Positions 48,606 to 60,397 of a DNA stretch of 64,000 bases are shown here, piece after piece. The position numbers were made by a program, and so were the translations under genes. The notes under the pieces were generated by a model. It was not told the DNA's origin, did no database searches, and saw nothing but the letters and a program-made list of their open reading frames with translations. Source of the stretch: Aporrectodea caliginosa (taxonomy: Eukaryota > Annelida > Clitellata > Crassiclitellata > Lumbricidae); assembly GCA_020284085.1 (NCBI GenBank), contig JACEVL010000206.1, positions 857,001 to 921,000 of the forward strand, in the 5' to 3' direction. Within the stretch, counting starts at the first letter, position 1. Every line of letters starts with the position of its first letter.

Positions 48606-49019
48606 TCATTTGAAGAATAAACGTAGTTGAATGTCATTCATCTGAATAAAATCGTTTAAAAAATTGAAATGAATACACGGAAACACGATCGAATAAAAGA
48701 ATGCATGAATAGCTGAATACAATCAAACGGATTTAAAAGAACGACTACATCACTTGGGGTATTTACCCTAACGGTGGGTAGTTGGGTGGGCGAGGCATAG
48801 GCCAGGTGGCCTCCTCATCAGTGAAGGAAAGGCACGTCATCGTAAGGACCAAAGAATGCCGCGCAGGATGAGTCAGGTGTGATTCCAAATAAGGACCTAG
48901 CTAAAGTAGTTCCGACAGATTATTGTGATTCAGTCACATGACCATTTTTCGAAAAATAGAACTTTTCTGTCGAAACTGTTAAATTCTTGCTGTTACATTC
49001 GTCAAATTCGTGTTTTGTT

Positions 49020-49205
49020 CTGATTGCGACAGACTGATTGGGTGAATGTTTTGGGCGAATGTTTTGGGCGAATACATGGGTGACTGTTTGAGTGATTGTT
49101 TGGGTGACTGTTTGGGTGACTGCTTGGGTGACTGCTTTGGGTGAGTGTTTGGGTGTCTGTTTTGGATGACCGTTTGTGTGACTGGTTTTGGGTGTTTGGG
49201 TGATC
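49020..49205. repeat. 12-bp minisatellite
   Basis: TTTGGGTGACTG units repeat about 12 times with variation. 48610-49015 shows no feature. Confidence 0.85.
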
Positions 49206-49254
49206 TACATATTTACTTCAAAATTGTGCACATAAAATTTTGAGCTCAAGGCAA

Positions 49255-49258
49255 TGAG

Positions 49259-49294
<36 letters not shown>

Positions 49295-49610
49295 TATCAT
49301 CATCATCGTCATCACAGTCGTCATCATCATCATCATCAGTTCCTGACGCCAGCCATCTGGCACCGATGTGTGCGAATAAATGACCCCCATTGTTCTTCGG
49401 TCATTTATAAAGTCCACTGTTTCTCTAAGTGTTAGTCCAAGTCTCGTTATGTCCTCATTTATATTGTCTATCCAGCTCAGTCTTGGTCTACCTTTGCTTC
49501 TCTTTACTTCAATGAAGTAGAATATGCCCACAGGCTTTCCTACACTACAGAATTTCCACTCTAAACTGAAGTCCCAATTTGTCAATATATCATGCCACAA
49601 TCCATCCAAT
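49255..49610 (-). mobile_element. RTE-like LINE 3' end with (ATG)n tail
   Basis: On the minus strand SKGRPRLSWIDNINEDITRL leads to SVPDGWRQEL and then directly into (ATG)n. It shows most clearly how the ATC/ATG arrays start at the RTE terminus. Confidence 0.9.
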
Positions 49611-49805
49611 ACTGCGTCTTACAGTCTACCCCGTGTTAAGCGAAACCATGTTGTTTCTGGTCTCTATGGCAACCGACTCGAATTTTCCCTTTACATCTCT
49701 GGCCCACCCTTTGACAAGACGCAGCCCTCGTCAATAACCTAGTGCCCTGCGCTTGGCTTTTGAGTAGCGCTTTATAAATTTGGAGTTTACGATTACGTTT
49801 ACGAT

Positions 49806-49813
49806 AGAGTACC

Positions 49814-49854
<41 letters not shown>

Positions 49855-49910
49855 TTCGTTTATTCACAACACCAAGTTGACAGGTCGCAACTTGTAACAA
49901 GTATAATAGG
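49806..49910 (-). mobile_element. (AATC)n with SINE 3' end
   Basis: Nearly 45 bp of AATC followed by TTTTCGTTTATTCACAACAC and AGTTGACAGGTCGCAAC, the reversed 3' end of the SINE at 7305. A comparable (AATC)n with TTTCGTTTACTC sits at 3667-3700. Confidence 0.75.
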
Positions 49911-49914
49911 CAAT

Positions 49915-50225
49915 AGGATACCTAAAATCCGCCTCAATACGATGTGCCAAAACTGACCCGGTGTAGGAACCGTTTTCGTCGTTAACCGATCTGGCACCAC
50001 ACCGGGCCCATCAGTTAACGCGACACAAAGCCTGGCTAATCAACGACAACTGGCGAAGTAATGATGAAGAGGAACGAGAAGCATATGGTCGCCACCGTCG
50101 CTGATATAACGACCATTGGGCGAGGATCGGGGTAATGAAGGCGGAACAGGGTGAAGGTATGCTGGGGGGGTGGGCTTCTCAAGGCAGGCGGATGGGACGG
50201 TGGAATGGGGGTGTTTCTGTTGGGG
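49915..50225. other. Unique stretch, nothing recognised
   Basis: It includes CGTCGTTAACCGATC and CGACAACTGG. No coding evidence. Confidence 0.25.
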
Positions 50226-50229
50226 TGCT

Positions 50230-50645
50230 GTCAATTGAAGGAGGGTGTAGAAGAGGGTAGGTAGAGGGAAGGGGAAGGGGCTGAGTGAAAATTGGAGAGT
50301 AGAGGAAATGAAGTAGAGTGATTGAGGGAAAGGAGTAGGACATGGAGAAGGGTGGGAAGGGAGAGGAGAGGGTTGAGGATTAGCGGTGAGAGAAGAAGGT
50401 AAGAGAGAGAGCATGGGGCAGGAAGGGAGAGCAGATGACAAGAGACCAAGATGAGAACAGAGGAGACAAATAAGAGAAGAGGATAGGCGCGTAGAGCAAA
50501 GGAGCGGAGGGCAGGAGCAGAGAGGAACGAAGATGAGATTAGATTAGATGAAATGAGAGGAGAGAAGCGGAACGGAGAGGAGCAGAGAAGAGCGGAGAGG
50601 AGAGGGGAGCAGAGGGGAGGAGCGGAGACGAGAAGATAAGAAAGA
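50230..50645. repeat. Polypurine tract of about 400 bp
   Basis: GGAGAGGAG, GAGCGGAG and GGGAAGGGG units, almost pure purine on the + strand; a counterpart of the pyrimidine tract at 19265. Confidence 0.9.
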
Positions 50646-50674
50646 CTTGGTGACAGGAGGGGTGAGACATGAAC

Positions 50675-50875
50675 TTCTATGTCGTCAGTTTCTGACGCCA
50701 GGAATTTGGCGGCGATGGGTACGAATAAATAATCTAGATTTTCCTCGGTCATTTGTCAAGTCCACTGCTACCCTTAGTGTTAGTCCAAGGGATGTTATGT
50801 CCTCAATCCTCATTTATAATCTATCCAACGTAGTCTCGATCTGCCATTGTTTCTTTTTCCTTTGAATCTTGTACA
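50675..50875 (-). mobile_element. RTE-like LINE 3' end
   Basis: TCAGTTTCTGACGCCAGGAA, GGCGGCGATGGGTACGAATA, CAAGTCCACTGCTACCCTTA, CCAACGTAGTCTCGATC, the reverse of 255-411. Confidence 0.85.
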
Positions 50876-51019
50876 TTAAGCTCAATGTATATAGAATGAG
50901 TGAGTGTAACAGTCCGCTGAACGCAGTCAGTGCCACCCAAATGGATTAACGACGTTCGCACATTCGCATGCGCATATCTACATCCGGGCTTCTACGACGG
51001 ACGAAATCCCGTCCACCTG

Positions 51020-51230
51020 CTCTGGATCATCATCATTATCGTCATCGTCGTGGTCGTCGTCATCAGTATCATCACGATAATGATCATCATTATCTTCACC
51101 ATCTCATCACTTCAATCGTCACAATCATTATTACCCTTCTCAAAACCATTCTTCACACCACCACCATTACCGCCACCACCACCACCTCCACCCCACCACC
51201 ACACCAACCACAACCACCACGAATACCACA
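51020..51230. repeat. Degenerate (ATC)/(ACC)n tract
   Basis: CATCATTATCGTCATCG units then CCACCACCACC. Confidence 0.85.
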
Positions 51231-51284
51231 ACCGCCACTTTGTTAAAATGCATACTCAAATTGGTTGGTAGGTAGGTAGTTTCT

Positions 51285-51365
51285 GGTTACCAACGCTGTG
51301 CTATGACAAAAAAAATTATTAGCGTCGCCCTCCTTCTTTACCCAGCCTTCGGACTGGCACCACAT
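51285..51365 (-). repeat. Family A short retroposon
   Basis: TTATTAGCGTCGCCCTCC, TTTACCCAGCCTTCGGACTG. Preceded by TGGTTACCAACGCTGTGC instead of the usual TTTAACGACACTGTGT. Confidence 0.7.
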
Positions 51366-51469
51366 TAAGTAGTTTTTTCTGTTTGCCTACTCTTTGTGAC
51401 TGCCAGGGCTGTTGGCGTCCAATCATCTTACTTTTGTTGCATTGAAATGAAAAGTATAAATAACCTGAT

Positions 51470-51700
51470 AAAAATCAGCTGCTATATATAGTGGCGGTTA
51501 AAAGAGTTTTAAAGGTATCTAATAAACGCATCGCATTATAATGGCATCTCGTGGCTGCCTTTTCCGTTGACTTTTCCTTACTTTACATATGTTTAATTTT
51601 CCTAATTATAATCGGATATTAGGTAGATAGGTAGTTTGTGTTTAAAGACAATGTGTCATGATGAAGATAATTTGCGTTGCCCTCCTCCTTTATTCAAATG
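51470..51700 (+). repeat. M2 and related modules
   Basis: TATATATAGTGGCGGTTAAA, GAGTTTTAAAGGTATCTAAT, ATCGCATTATAATGGCATCT; then a partial family A (GTTGCCCTCCTCCTTTATTC) at 51674 next to (GAAT)n. Confidence 0.6.
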
Positions 51701-51844
51701 AATGAATGAATGAACGAATGAATGAGTGAATGAGTGAATGATTTCATGCTTGGAACTGGAATGACGTAGTACGTACAGTACAGTAGCGGAGGTCTATCCA
51801 GTACTTAGTAGGCCTGCTAGCTTCCATGTTTAACGACACCTAAC

Positions 51845-52490
51845 TTTTACGCTAAGCTTCAACTGCCAAAAATAATTAATTAAACGCGGTTGATAAATAT
51901 GTGGACGTTTACGTGAAGAGGGCCCAGGTTGTCGATTCTAGTTTCAGAGAAAAGAGTGCCTAAAGTGGTTTCGGTTAGAAATTGTGATTTTGCGTTTTTT
52001 TTTATCTAATTAGATTCTCCTATCAACGTTCTTAACCTATAAAGTTCAATGTCGTTGAAATAAAAGTATTTTATAACAAAAATTTATTTTGTGTTACTTT
52101 ACAAAAATGTCAATTATTTGTTCTCGGTACAGTAGGCTTACAGTAGGCCTACTTCACGACTAAATAGCATAATTATTTGTCAGATAATTCAGCGGCAGTA
52201 ACATATTAGTGAAGCTTACAGGAAATGGCTTCTAATGCTGTATTATCACTCCATAACAATGCAGTAGTAGATGCGAAACCTTAGAACCTACAAGTAATTT
52301 CATGTTACTGTAGCCACATATTCTTTAATCGCAAATTATTCGAAATGAGCATTTTCGGGGTTGTTGTGTTTACCAGTCTTTACAATAACTAGACATGACA
52401 TTGTGCTGGATAGTATACAGATTAACTCTTTTTTCCACTCTCATTCTGAACATTTTAAAAATGCCAATATATCAACATTAGCGGTCAAGT
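51845..52490. other. AT-rich unique stretch
   Basis: No gene or known repeat recognised. Confidence 0.3.
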
Positions 52491-52499
52491 ACCTTTTCT

Positions 52500-52630
52500 C
52501 GTCCACATATATTGATTCGGTTGAGCGCGTTATAAAGGTGTGTAAAAAGAGCATCGCATTATCCAGCGTTTAGCGACATCTTATCGCTTGCAGAGCCACC
52601 AACTTCGGTATTACCTTACGTCACAATATA
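52500..52630 (+). repeat. M2-type module
   Basis: GAGCGCGTTATAAAGGTGTG, TAAAAAGAGCATCGCATTAT, GCGTTTAGCGACATCTTATC, collinear with 51500-51560. Confidence 0.6.
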
Positions 52631-53051
52631 TCTTATTAGATATGCCATAATTAATTATATATCATACGCTCAACGACATTTTTGGCCGCCTGACTCATTC
52701 ACATCGACTTTACCCTTCATTAGCAATGCTTGCTGGCCTCGAAATAGATTATTCATTTATTCTGATGTCACTTGACAAATGACGTCATGTATCGGTTCGT
52801 TCACTCTTTCATAGAAGCTAAAATGGTACTGGTAGAAATAACTTTATTATCAACAGGAAAGCTACTTGAAGGGAACAATACAAACGTCCAGATACATGCA
52901 GCTGTACCTGAATATTTACCTTCTAAATAGTTTCCATTGTTTAACGCCATCTTTTGGCGATAAAGGCAAAAATCCAGTTAGAGCTTAGTTTAGCAATGCA
53001 TAAGTTGCGTATTTGTCAGCTTATTTTTAATAAGCAAAAATTGTGCGATTG

Positions 53052-53433
53052 ATACACAGGCTACTAGTGTGCTTTTATTTATAGGGTGGATAACACACTT
53101 AAAATAGGTGTGTAATCAGTTTGAACAGTTGCTCACCGTTCCTATGGCATAAATTAATACACAACCCAGACTTCTACTTTTTCTTGCAGGGCGAATAATA
53201 CAATATCACATGTTGAAGAGGTGTGCGATTGATGTAGCTATAATACACAGGCTACTAGTGTGCTTTTATTTATAGGGTGGATAACACACTTAAAATAGGT
53301 GTGTAATCAGTTTGAACAGTTGCTCACCGTTCCTATGGCATAAATTAATACACAACCCAGACTTCTACTTTTTCTTGCAGGGCGAATAATACAATATCAC
53401 ATGTTGAAGAGGTGTGTAATTGCATTGTGCAGT
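53052..53433. repeat. 191-bp tandem duplication containing M2 modules
   Basis: Two nearly identical copies (53052-53242 and 53243-53433), each with TTTATAGGGTGGATAACACA, CTTAAAATAGGTGTGTAATC and TGTTGAAGAGGTGTG. A more distant third unit is at 53560-53680. Confidence 0.93.
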
Positions 53434-53719
53434 TCTCACCCTTCGTATGGCATTACGTCTTTCTTCTACCTTTATAAGGCAAGCTATAATCTACTTCTAC
53501 CTATTGACGTCAACGATCATTGTTATCATAAGACGTCGTTAAACCCAGGAAAAGAAGAAGACTTCTACCTATTCGCTTTTTCCTCCGAAGTACTGACATT
53601 TCACCGAAAACACAGAAGCGGTCGTCTGCTTCAACTTATAGGGCGAATATCACACTTAAAAGAGGTGTGTTATTAGTTTATACTTTATACAGTTCTCACC
53701 GTTTGTTTAGGCCATAGAC

Positions 53720-54700
53720 CTCTTAAATTACCAGGACTGCGGGCGCTGAGCCTCGGGACTTGGAACTTGGGTCCATTGTTGATTTACACTTTTATCAAAA
53801 AAATTTAACAAAGAGTCCGATTTGTATGAACTTTTCTGTTTGTCTCTATACATTTTATGAGAAAAATATAGACACTAAATTCAGGGCCATTCAAGTTCAT
53901 TTCCAAGTCAAGAAAATTAAATCTAGCAAAATCTGTGAAAAATGGTCAGATCTCGGCCAATAATCGTTGAAATCGGATAATTGTTTTGTGTGTGTTTCTA
54001 CATGTGTTAAGAAACAACGCTACTAAATGTAAAACAATCCAAGGTTACTTATTTTTAGGTCAATAGTGGTCAGTTTAAGAGGAAAGTTAAAGGAAATGGC
54101 CAAAAACTCAGCCACGTATTTTTTATTTGTTTAATTCTTTTACCTGCTTGCTCGGGCCGATAAAGGTTACCTTATCATAACCAATACGACATCAAATCTA
54201 GTACATTCCAAGGTTATTTCAAGGTATAAACTTTCCGTATTCTGACGGGCAAACGCCTAGTAATAATAATAATAGCAATTGTGATATTGTGGTTTAGTTA
54301 TTTGGTCTAAGCTTGAAATTCTGGCAGTCTCAAGTCTCAACGTAATGATCTTCTAACAGAGAGTGAATAGAGAGCATATAATCATAATGGTCATGGTAAT
54401 CCTTCTCCAGGGACCAATATAGGATTCTCGAACGCTGGCGGCATCGCCCATCAGCTTAGCTCGATGTACACATCACAGCGGGACATCGGCGAACACCAGG
54501 TGTCGCTGATCTATCGCTGAATCCGCTGGCGATAATACTCTCATTCGACGTCATTTCGTATTCCAGTCCTCGATTCGTATTTGACGGATGCTCTGTTGTT
54601 CTGTATAGACGGCGCTTCTGTTCCTCTGGGCTGCGCTGATGAAATGGGGATGCGACCGCTAGCCGCACCGTCAGGGAGTTACCCACATGACAATAGCTGC
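53720..54700. other. Unique stretch without recognised features
   Basis: Mostly AT-rich to 54380, then somewhat GC-richer (GACATCGGCGAACACC). Small frames only. Confidence 0.3.
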
Positions 54701-54724
54701 ATCGACAGTTTTTTCTTTGTGTTA

Positions 54725-54870
54725 TTTTTACTACTAGTAATACTGCTACTACTATTACTATTGGTGCTATTATTATTGCTACTACGACTGCTACTTAAAT
54801 ACTGCTGCTGCTACTGCTACTGCTACTGCTACTGCTACTGCTACTGCTACTGCTACTGCTACTGCTACTG

Positions 54871-54939
<69 letters not shown>

Positions 54940-55015
54940 TTACTACTACTATTACTGCAGCTACTATACAACTTCTATTACTGCTACTAATGCTACTACC
55001 ATTATTATTATTTTA
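54725..55015. repeat. (CTGCTA)n then (CTA)n microsatellite
   Basis: A hexanucleotide TACTGC run at 54800-54870 passes into CTA for about 75 bp and decays. Confidence 0.95.
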
Positions 55016-55017
55016 AG

Positions 55018-55185
55018 TTATGAAAAGCATCAATCGATGGCGCTGAGCAATTGTTAATGAAGGACTTGCTCAAGGTCCCTACACAATATCCGTCTCAAGG
55101 GAGGAGGATCGAACCCAACCCGTACTCCATACGCTGCTCCAAGGCGAGCACTGTTACAGTAATCAATCGGATACCGCTTCCCACA
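55018..55185 (-). mobile_element. tRNA-derived SINE, reverse copy
   Basis: GCATCAATCGATGGCGCTGA, TGAAGGACTTGCTCAAGGTC, GGATCGAACCCAACCCG, reverse of 37498 and 46555. Confidence 0.82.
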
Positions 55186-55299
55186 ATCACATGATTTTCG
55201 CATCCACAAGCTGTTAACTCTCCAACCATATCGGAATAGTTCGTAAAGGACTGTTAAAGACTTACACGAAAAAGTAGCTAAAGGCTGGAGAGTTACTCT

Positions 55300-55405
55300 A
55301 CTCTTTAACGATGCTGACTCATAACAAAGGCGTTTAGCGTTGCCCTCCTCCTTTATTCAGGCTTGCGACTTGCACTACCAGAGTACGGACATTGGCGGAG
55401 TTATA
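55300..55405 (-). repeat. Family A short retroposon
   Basis: CTTTAACGATGCTGACTCAT, TTTAGCGTTGCCCTCCTCC, GGCTTGCGACTTGCACTACC, ACATTGGCGGAGTT. Confidence 0.78.
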
Positions 55406-55452
55406 GGCAGCTAAAGGTTGCTGGTTTTTATTTGCTGTTGCTTCTAATCTTT

Positions 55453-55695
55453 AATTGTATTGTATCTAAAGATTTATATAGCGCCTCTCTCAGAATAACT
55501 ATTCAGAAGCGCTCTCAGCAAGAAAACCCCGGGGCAAAAGAAACGTCTTTAAAGAACGAGAGACCAAAGAGGAAAAACTAGTTATTAGTTTAGCCCTTAA
55601 TGAGGGGGGAAAGGTCATTCCAAGTAGAGGGGCCAACCACAGCAAATGCCCGGCGTTGAGCTAAGGCAGTCCTAGCCCTAGTAATGGGCTTATTT
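55453..55695 (-). mobile_element. CR1/L2-like LINE 3' end
   Basis: AATTGTATTGTATC, TATAGCGCCTCTCTCAGAAT, GAGAGACCAAAGAGGAAAAA, GTCATTCCAAGTAGAGGG. Confidence 0.85.
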
Positions 55696-55867
55696 TGCAC
55701 TGTATCAAATTAAACGATGTATTTCTTTTAACCGCATCTATGTCTGTATATCGAAGCCTTGTGAGCATTTAACAAGGGCAGCAGAAGTAACTAATTAATT
55801 AATTAATTAATTAACTGTTGCAATTGAGACATTGAGCTGTATGTTTCTGTTCTGGCTGCTGTTGCAG

Positions 55868-55996
55868 ATCAGCGCGAGGTGAAGATGCCAGATGGTCCTG
55901 TGTTGAAGATGCCTATGAGTCAATCGACGCCAACATCCCCTCTGCCACTTGACATCCAACCACCTTCTGTATCCGCCAGCCAGCATTCGACCTCAG
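55868..55996 (+). CDS. CBFA2T: CBFA2T exon with MPDGPV motif (N-terminal leader)
   Basis: The acceptor is a polypyrimidine stretch ending TGCTGTTGCAG, and the donor is CCTCAG|GTAAAC. The exon is 129 nt: two bases finish a split codon, then 42 codons, then one base. It encodes [15 protein letters not shown] followed by a Ser/Pro/Thr-rich stretch. VKMPDGPV aligns with the TMPDSPVDVK start region of vertebrate MTG8, so the mature protein may start close to here. The upstream exon was not found. Confidence 0.85.
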
Positions 55997-56100
55997 GTAA
56001 ACCAATCACACCTGACTGTTTATTCGGGTGAGAGGCAGTGTGTTTATGTAGTTGTATGTATATGTGCATGTCTGTGTATGCATGTCTGTGCATATATATG

Positions 56101-56132
<32 letters not shown>

Positions 56133-56672
56133 TATATGTTCGTTTATTGAAAAAGCAATCTGACAAAAATGCAGAAATGCTAACATGAGGGATAATGGTT
56201 AATTAACGTTCATTAGAAGATTTAATCTTAAATAGATGTATGTCTGTATGCATGTATGTATCCATGTGTGCATGTATGTATGTATGTGTATGTATTTCTG
56301 TATGTATGTATGTAGGTAGGTATGTGTGTATGAATGTTTGTATGTATGTATGTGTATGTATGTATGTGTATGTATGTATGTTGGTAGGTATGTATGTATG
56401 TATTTATGTATGTATGTAATGTATGTATGTATGTATGTATTGTATTGTATTTAAAGATTTATATAGCGCCTCTCTCAGAATAACTATTCAGAAGCGCTCT
56501 CAGCACGAAAACCCCGGGGAAAAGAAACGTCTTTAAAGAACGAGAGACCAAAGAGGAAAAACTAGTCATTAGTTTAGCCCTTAATGAGGGAGGAAGGTCA
56601 TTCCATGTAGAGGAACCAACCACAGATATGTATATACGTGTGTGTATGTAATTATGTGTTTTAATGTATGCA

Positions 56673-56725
<53 letters not shown>

Positions 56726-56927
56726 TGTGTGTATACATGTAAACATGTAATTTAAGAATACTTTGTCTTTTCTTAACGAGATCTTATGCCATCAAAGGCT
56801 GTTCAGGTAGAACGGTCTTGCGGTTTTGAAATGCAATTTTTCAGTAGTTGGTGGCAATTGATAATGATAAGTATAATACTTATAACGGGTGTCTAAGGAG
56901 AGAGCGACATTGTTGGATATAATTATC

Positions 56928-57019
<92 letters not shown>

Positions 57020-58727
57020 GTTATTGTTATTATTATTATTATTGTTATTGTTATCGTTATCGTTATCGTTATTGTTATTGTTATTGTTATGTTATTGTTG
57101 CTGTCGTTGTCGTCGTTGTTGTCGTCGTCGTCATCATAATCATCATCATCATGAACCCATCTATCGGTAGGCTTGGCTCAGGAAAATGAAGTCGCTGCCC
57201 TCCATACTTATTGTTGTCTCATGGATGAGTGGCTTAATTAAACACCTTCTTTTTACTGTTCAATCGGCTTACTAAAGTTAACGCGGGCGTTTAAGTACTG
57301 AATTTAGTATCAAAAACTAGTAACTGTTGGATGAAACATAAACACAGCCAATGTCCGTATTCTGATTGTACCAGTCCCAAGCCACAGGACAGGAGGAGAG
57401 GTACATTATGGCAGCCATAAAATGTCGCTAAACACTAGAAACTGATTAAACATGTTCTTCTTTTATTTCGTTTTTGTTGTAATCCAAAAATAACAAACAT
57501 TGAAAATTGTAAAGTTTACCAATGTATACAAATGCAGGTCAAAACAACTGACGATTCAAGAGATATTTTGGTGGCCTGACCCCAACATCTATTCCGCTAT
57601 TTATGGGAGGGGAGAGGCAAAGAACAGGGGTGGGGTGAACCACAACCCCCTACAGTGGCAACACTGCTTTTACACCACTCATGTATTTACCCGCAGGTAG
57701 TACTTCACCCCGACACAAGGTGGCGTTGTCCGTTGATGTATCATCCCAGGATGATGCCACGAGTGGCTCCAACCTGTCTCCGCAATCTCAGCAGCAACCG
57801 GTGGCTCTGGCTGGCAGCGCTCGCCAGCTCAGCAAACTGAAGCGATTCCTCATGACGCTGCAACAGTTCGCATCAGATATATCGCCTGAGATCGGTGAAA
57901 GAGTTCGCACTCTTGTGCTCGCACTCATTGTGAGTACATAATACAATTTAGTCTAATATAACTGAATCCAATCCATTTCATTTCACTCTAAGTCAAGTCA
58001 AACCAAGTCAGCCAAGCCAAGCCAGCCCAGGCGAAGTCAAACCAAGCTAATCAATTCTAAGCCAGTGTAGTCCACTTGTGCTCGTGCTCATTATGAGCAT
58101 TATGAGTCATTGTTACTGACTGCAATTTTTTTAAACCTAATCTAATATAATCTAATTTAGACTAATCTAATGTTATCTAATCAATCTAGTCCACTTCTGC
58201 TCATGATCATTATAAGCATTGTATCTAATCATGATCTAATCCTCATTATACTCAAAGTTATCATTAATATTTAATCCTATTTCTAATCCTACCTGTGTTA
58301 ACACAGGTAGGATGCTCTTTATGAGCATATATGGTACCGTATCGTATATGAGAATTTATAAAGCACCTCTTGCAGTACTGGCTATTCAGATATATCAGAT
58401 ATATCATAATCTAATCCCAAGTAATCAGTTAATCCATTGCTAATCTTCTCTAATTCAGGCTAAGAGGCTTTTTTGGTTCGATTTTTTAATCCTAATGTAG
58501 TCACAATCTACATTAATTTTGCATATTCCGTTGTTATTCTTAGAATTCCCACATAACAATAGAAGACTTCCACAGCAGACTCCAAGAGGCGACCAACTTT
58601 CCACTTCGACCTTTTGTCGTTCCGTTCCTTAAGGTCAGCCACGAGGAATCGTAGATGGAAACTCTGTTCCGAATTAGCTACATCATCATCATCATCATCA
58701 TCATCATCGTCGTCTTCGTCGTCGTTG

Positions 58728-58775
<48 letters not shown>

Positions 58776-60346
58776 CCACCACCACCATCATCATCACCAT
58801 CATCATCATCACCACCAACATCCCACCACCACCACATCATCATCATCATCATCTTCTTCTTCTTCATTATCATCATTATCATCATCATCACTACCATCAT
58901 TAGCACCACCATAATCGTCGTCGTCATTATCATGATTATCATCACAATCACCGCCATCATTATCATCATCGTCATCATCATCGACGTCGTCATCGTCGTC
59001 GTTATCATCATCATCATCATTGTAATTTTTTGCTATCATGGCGCCGACACCCCATATCACCTCCATAATTTGTCTGATGTTCTACAGATTTTATATAGCG
59101 TCAGTGCTAGACTGATGTTGACATTTTTCTTACTTTGCATTATATCAGTAATCTGTCTTTTTAGGCGAATCTTCCGTTTCTCCAGCGTGAGCTGCTCCAA
59201 TCCTCTCCACGACATTCAATCCTCGGTTATCCATCTCCTGTCTTTTCCAGCTCCATCCACTCCTACCTGAGCCAGTCCAGTCCGAAGGAACTCATCAGTC
59301 CAGAGATCAACGTCAATGGAAAACGACCTTCTCCAGACAGGTAGAATGGTGGAATCGGGAATGCTGCTTTTCATGGCTATTGTACTAGTCACAGTGTATT
59401 CTGTTGACTTATTCCAGTTTTAGATGTCGTCTGTATGAAATGTTAGAGACTTCATCTTCTCGTATGTCGAGGCTAAGAAAATAAAGTCGCTAACATTGCA
59501 TACCCATGTCCTCTTGTTCTTATGTACCAGTTGTATGTTACTATTATTTGGTGGTGGTGGTTTTTCTGTTTAACGACTAGCTGTGTGGTGACAAAGACCA
59601 TTAGCGTCGCCCTCCTCCTTTATCCAGGCTTTGGACTGGCACTTTCAGAAAGCGAACAGTGGCGGAGTTACTATTATTTATGACATGTAATTTTCTATAA
59701 TAATTAATTACATGAACTTATATGAACTCTCTTCCGCAAGCGCTTGAAGACAATTTTGTTGGATTGTGGTTTCATTGTGGTATTTCGAGAGCGTATGTGC
59801 CGAGTCATTCTTGAAGTTGCGCAATATAAATTTGCAATTACAATTACAATTGGTATGGTATATTCGTTTATATATTTGCGATTGCTGTCATAACGCAGCA
59901 AGTTAAAATTCTGCTGTACGAAACAATTACAATTATTACAACTATTAATTACAATTATAATTCACAGGACAAAAGAGAATGGCTATGATTGTCCTCCTGC
60001 AAAGCGACCGCATCCCATAAGTTCAGCATCTTTGGCGCCACGACCAAATTCCTACTTCAGCAGCAGAAGCCATCACATCACAGCTGGGCATCCGTTCACG
60101 GATGACCTACATCTGGCTCAGGACCTCCTAGAACGAGAACACAGCGAAGCCAAAGCGGAAACAGTCGACCGAGTGGAACGCGACCGTGCCAAACACCTCG
60201 ATGGATACGGTTCGTTGAACACACTTGCTTTATAAAATTAAATGCACTGCAGGGATTACCACTCTTGCTACTAAGATTATTACTATTACTGCTGCTGCTA
60301 CTTCTACTACTACTACTAACTACTACTAGCAAATAATAATAATAAT

Positions 60347-60397
<51 letters not shown>

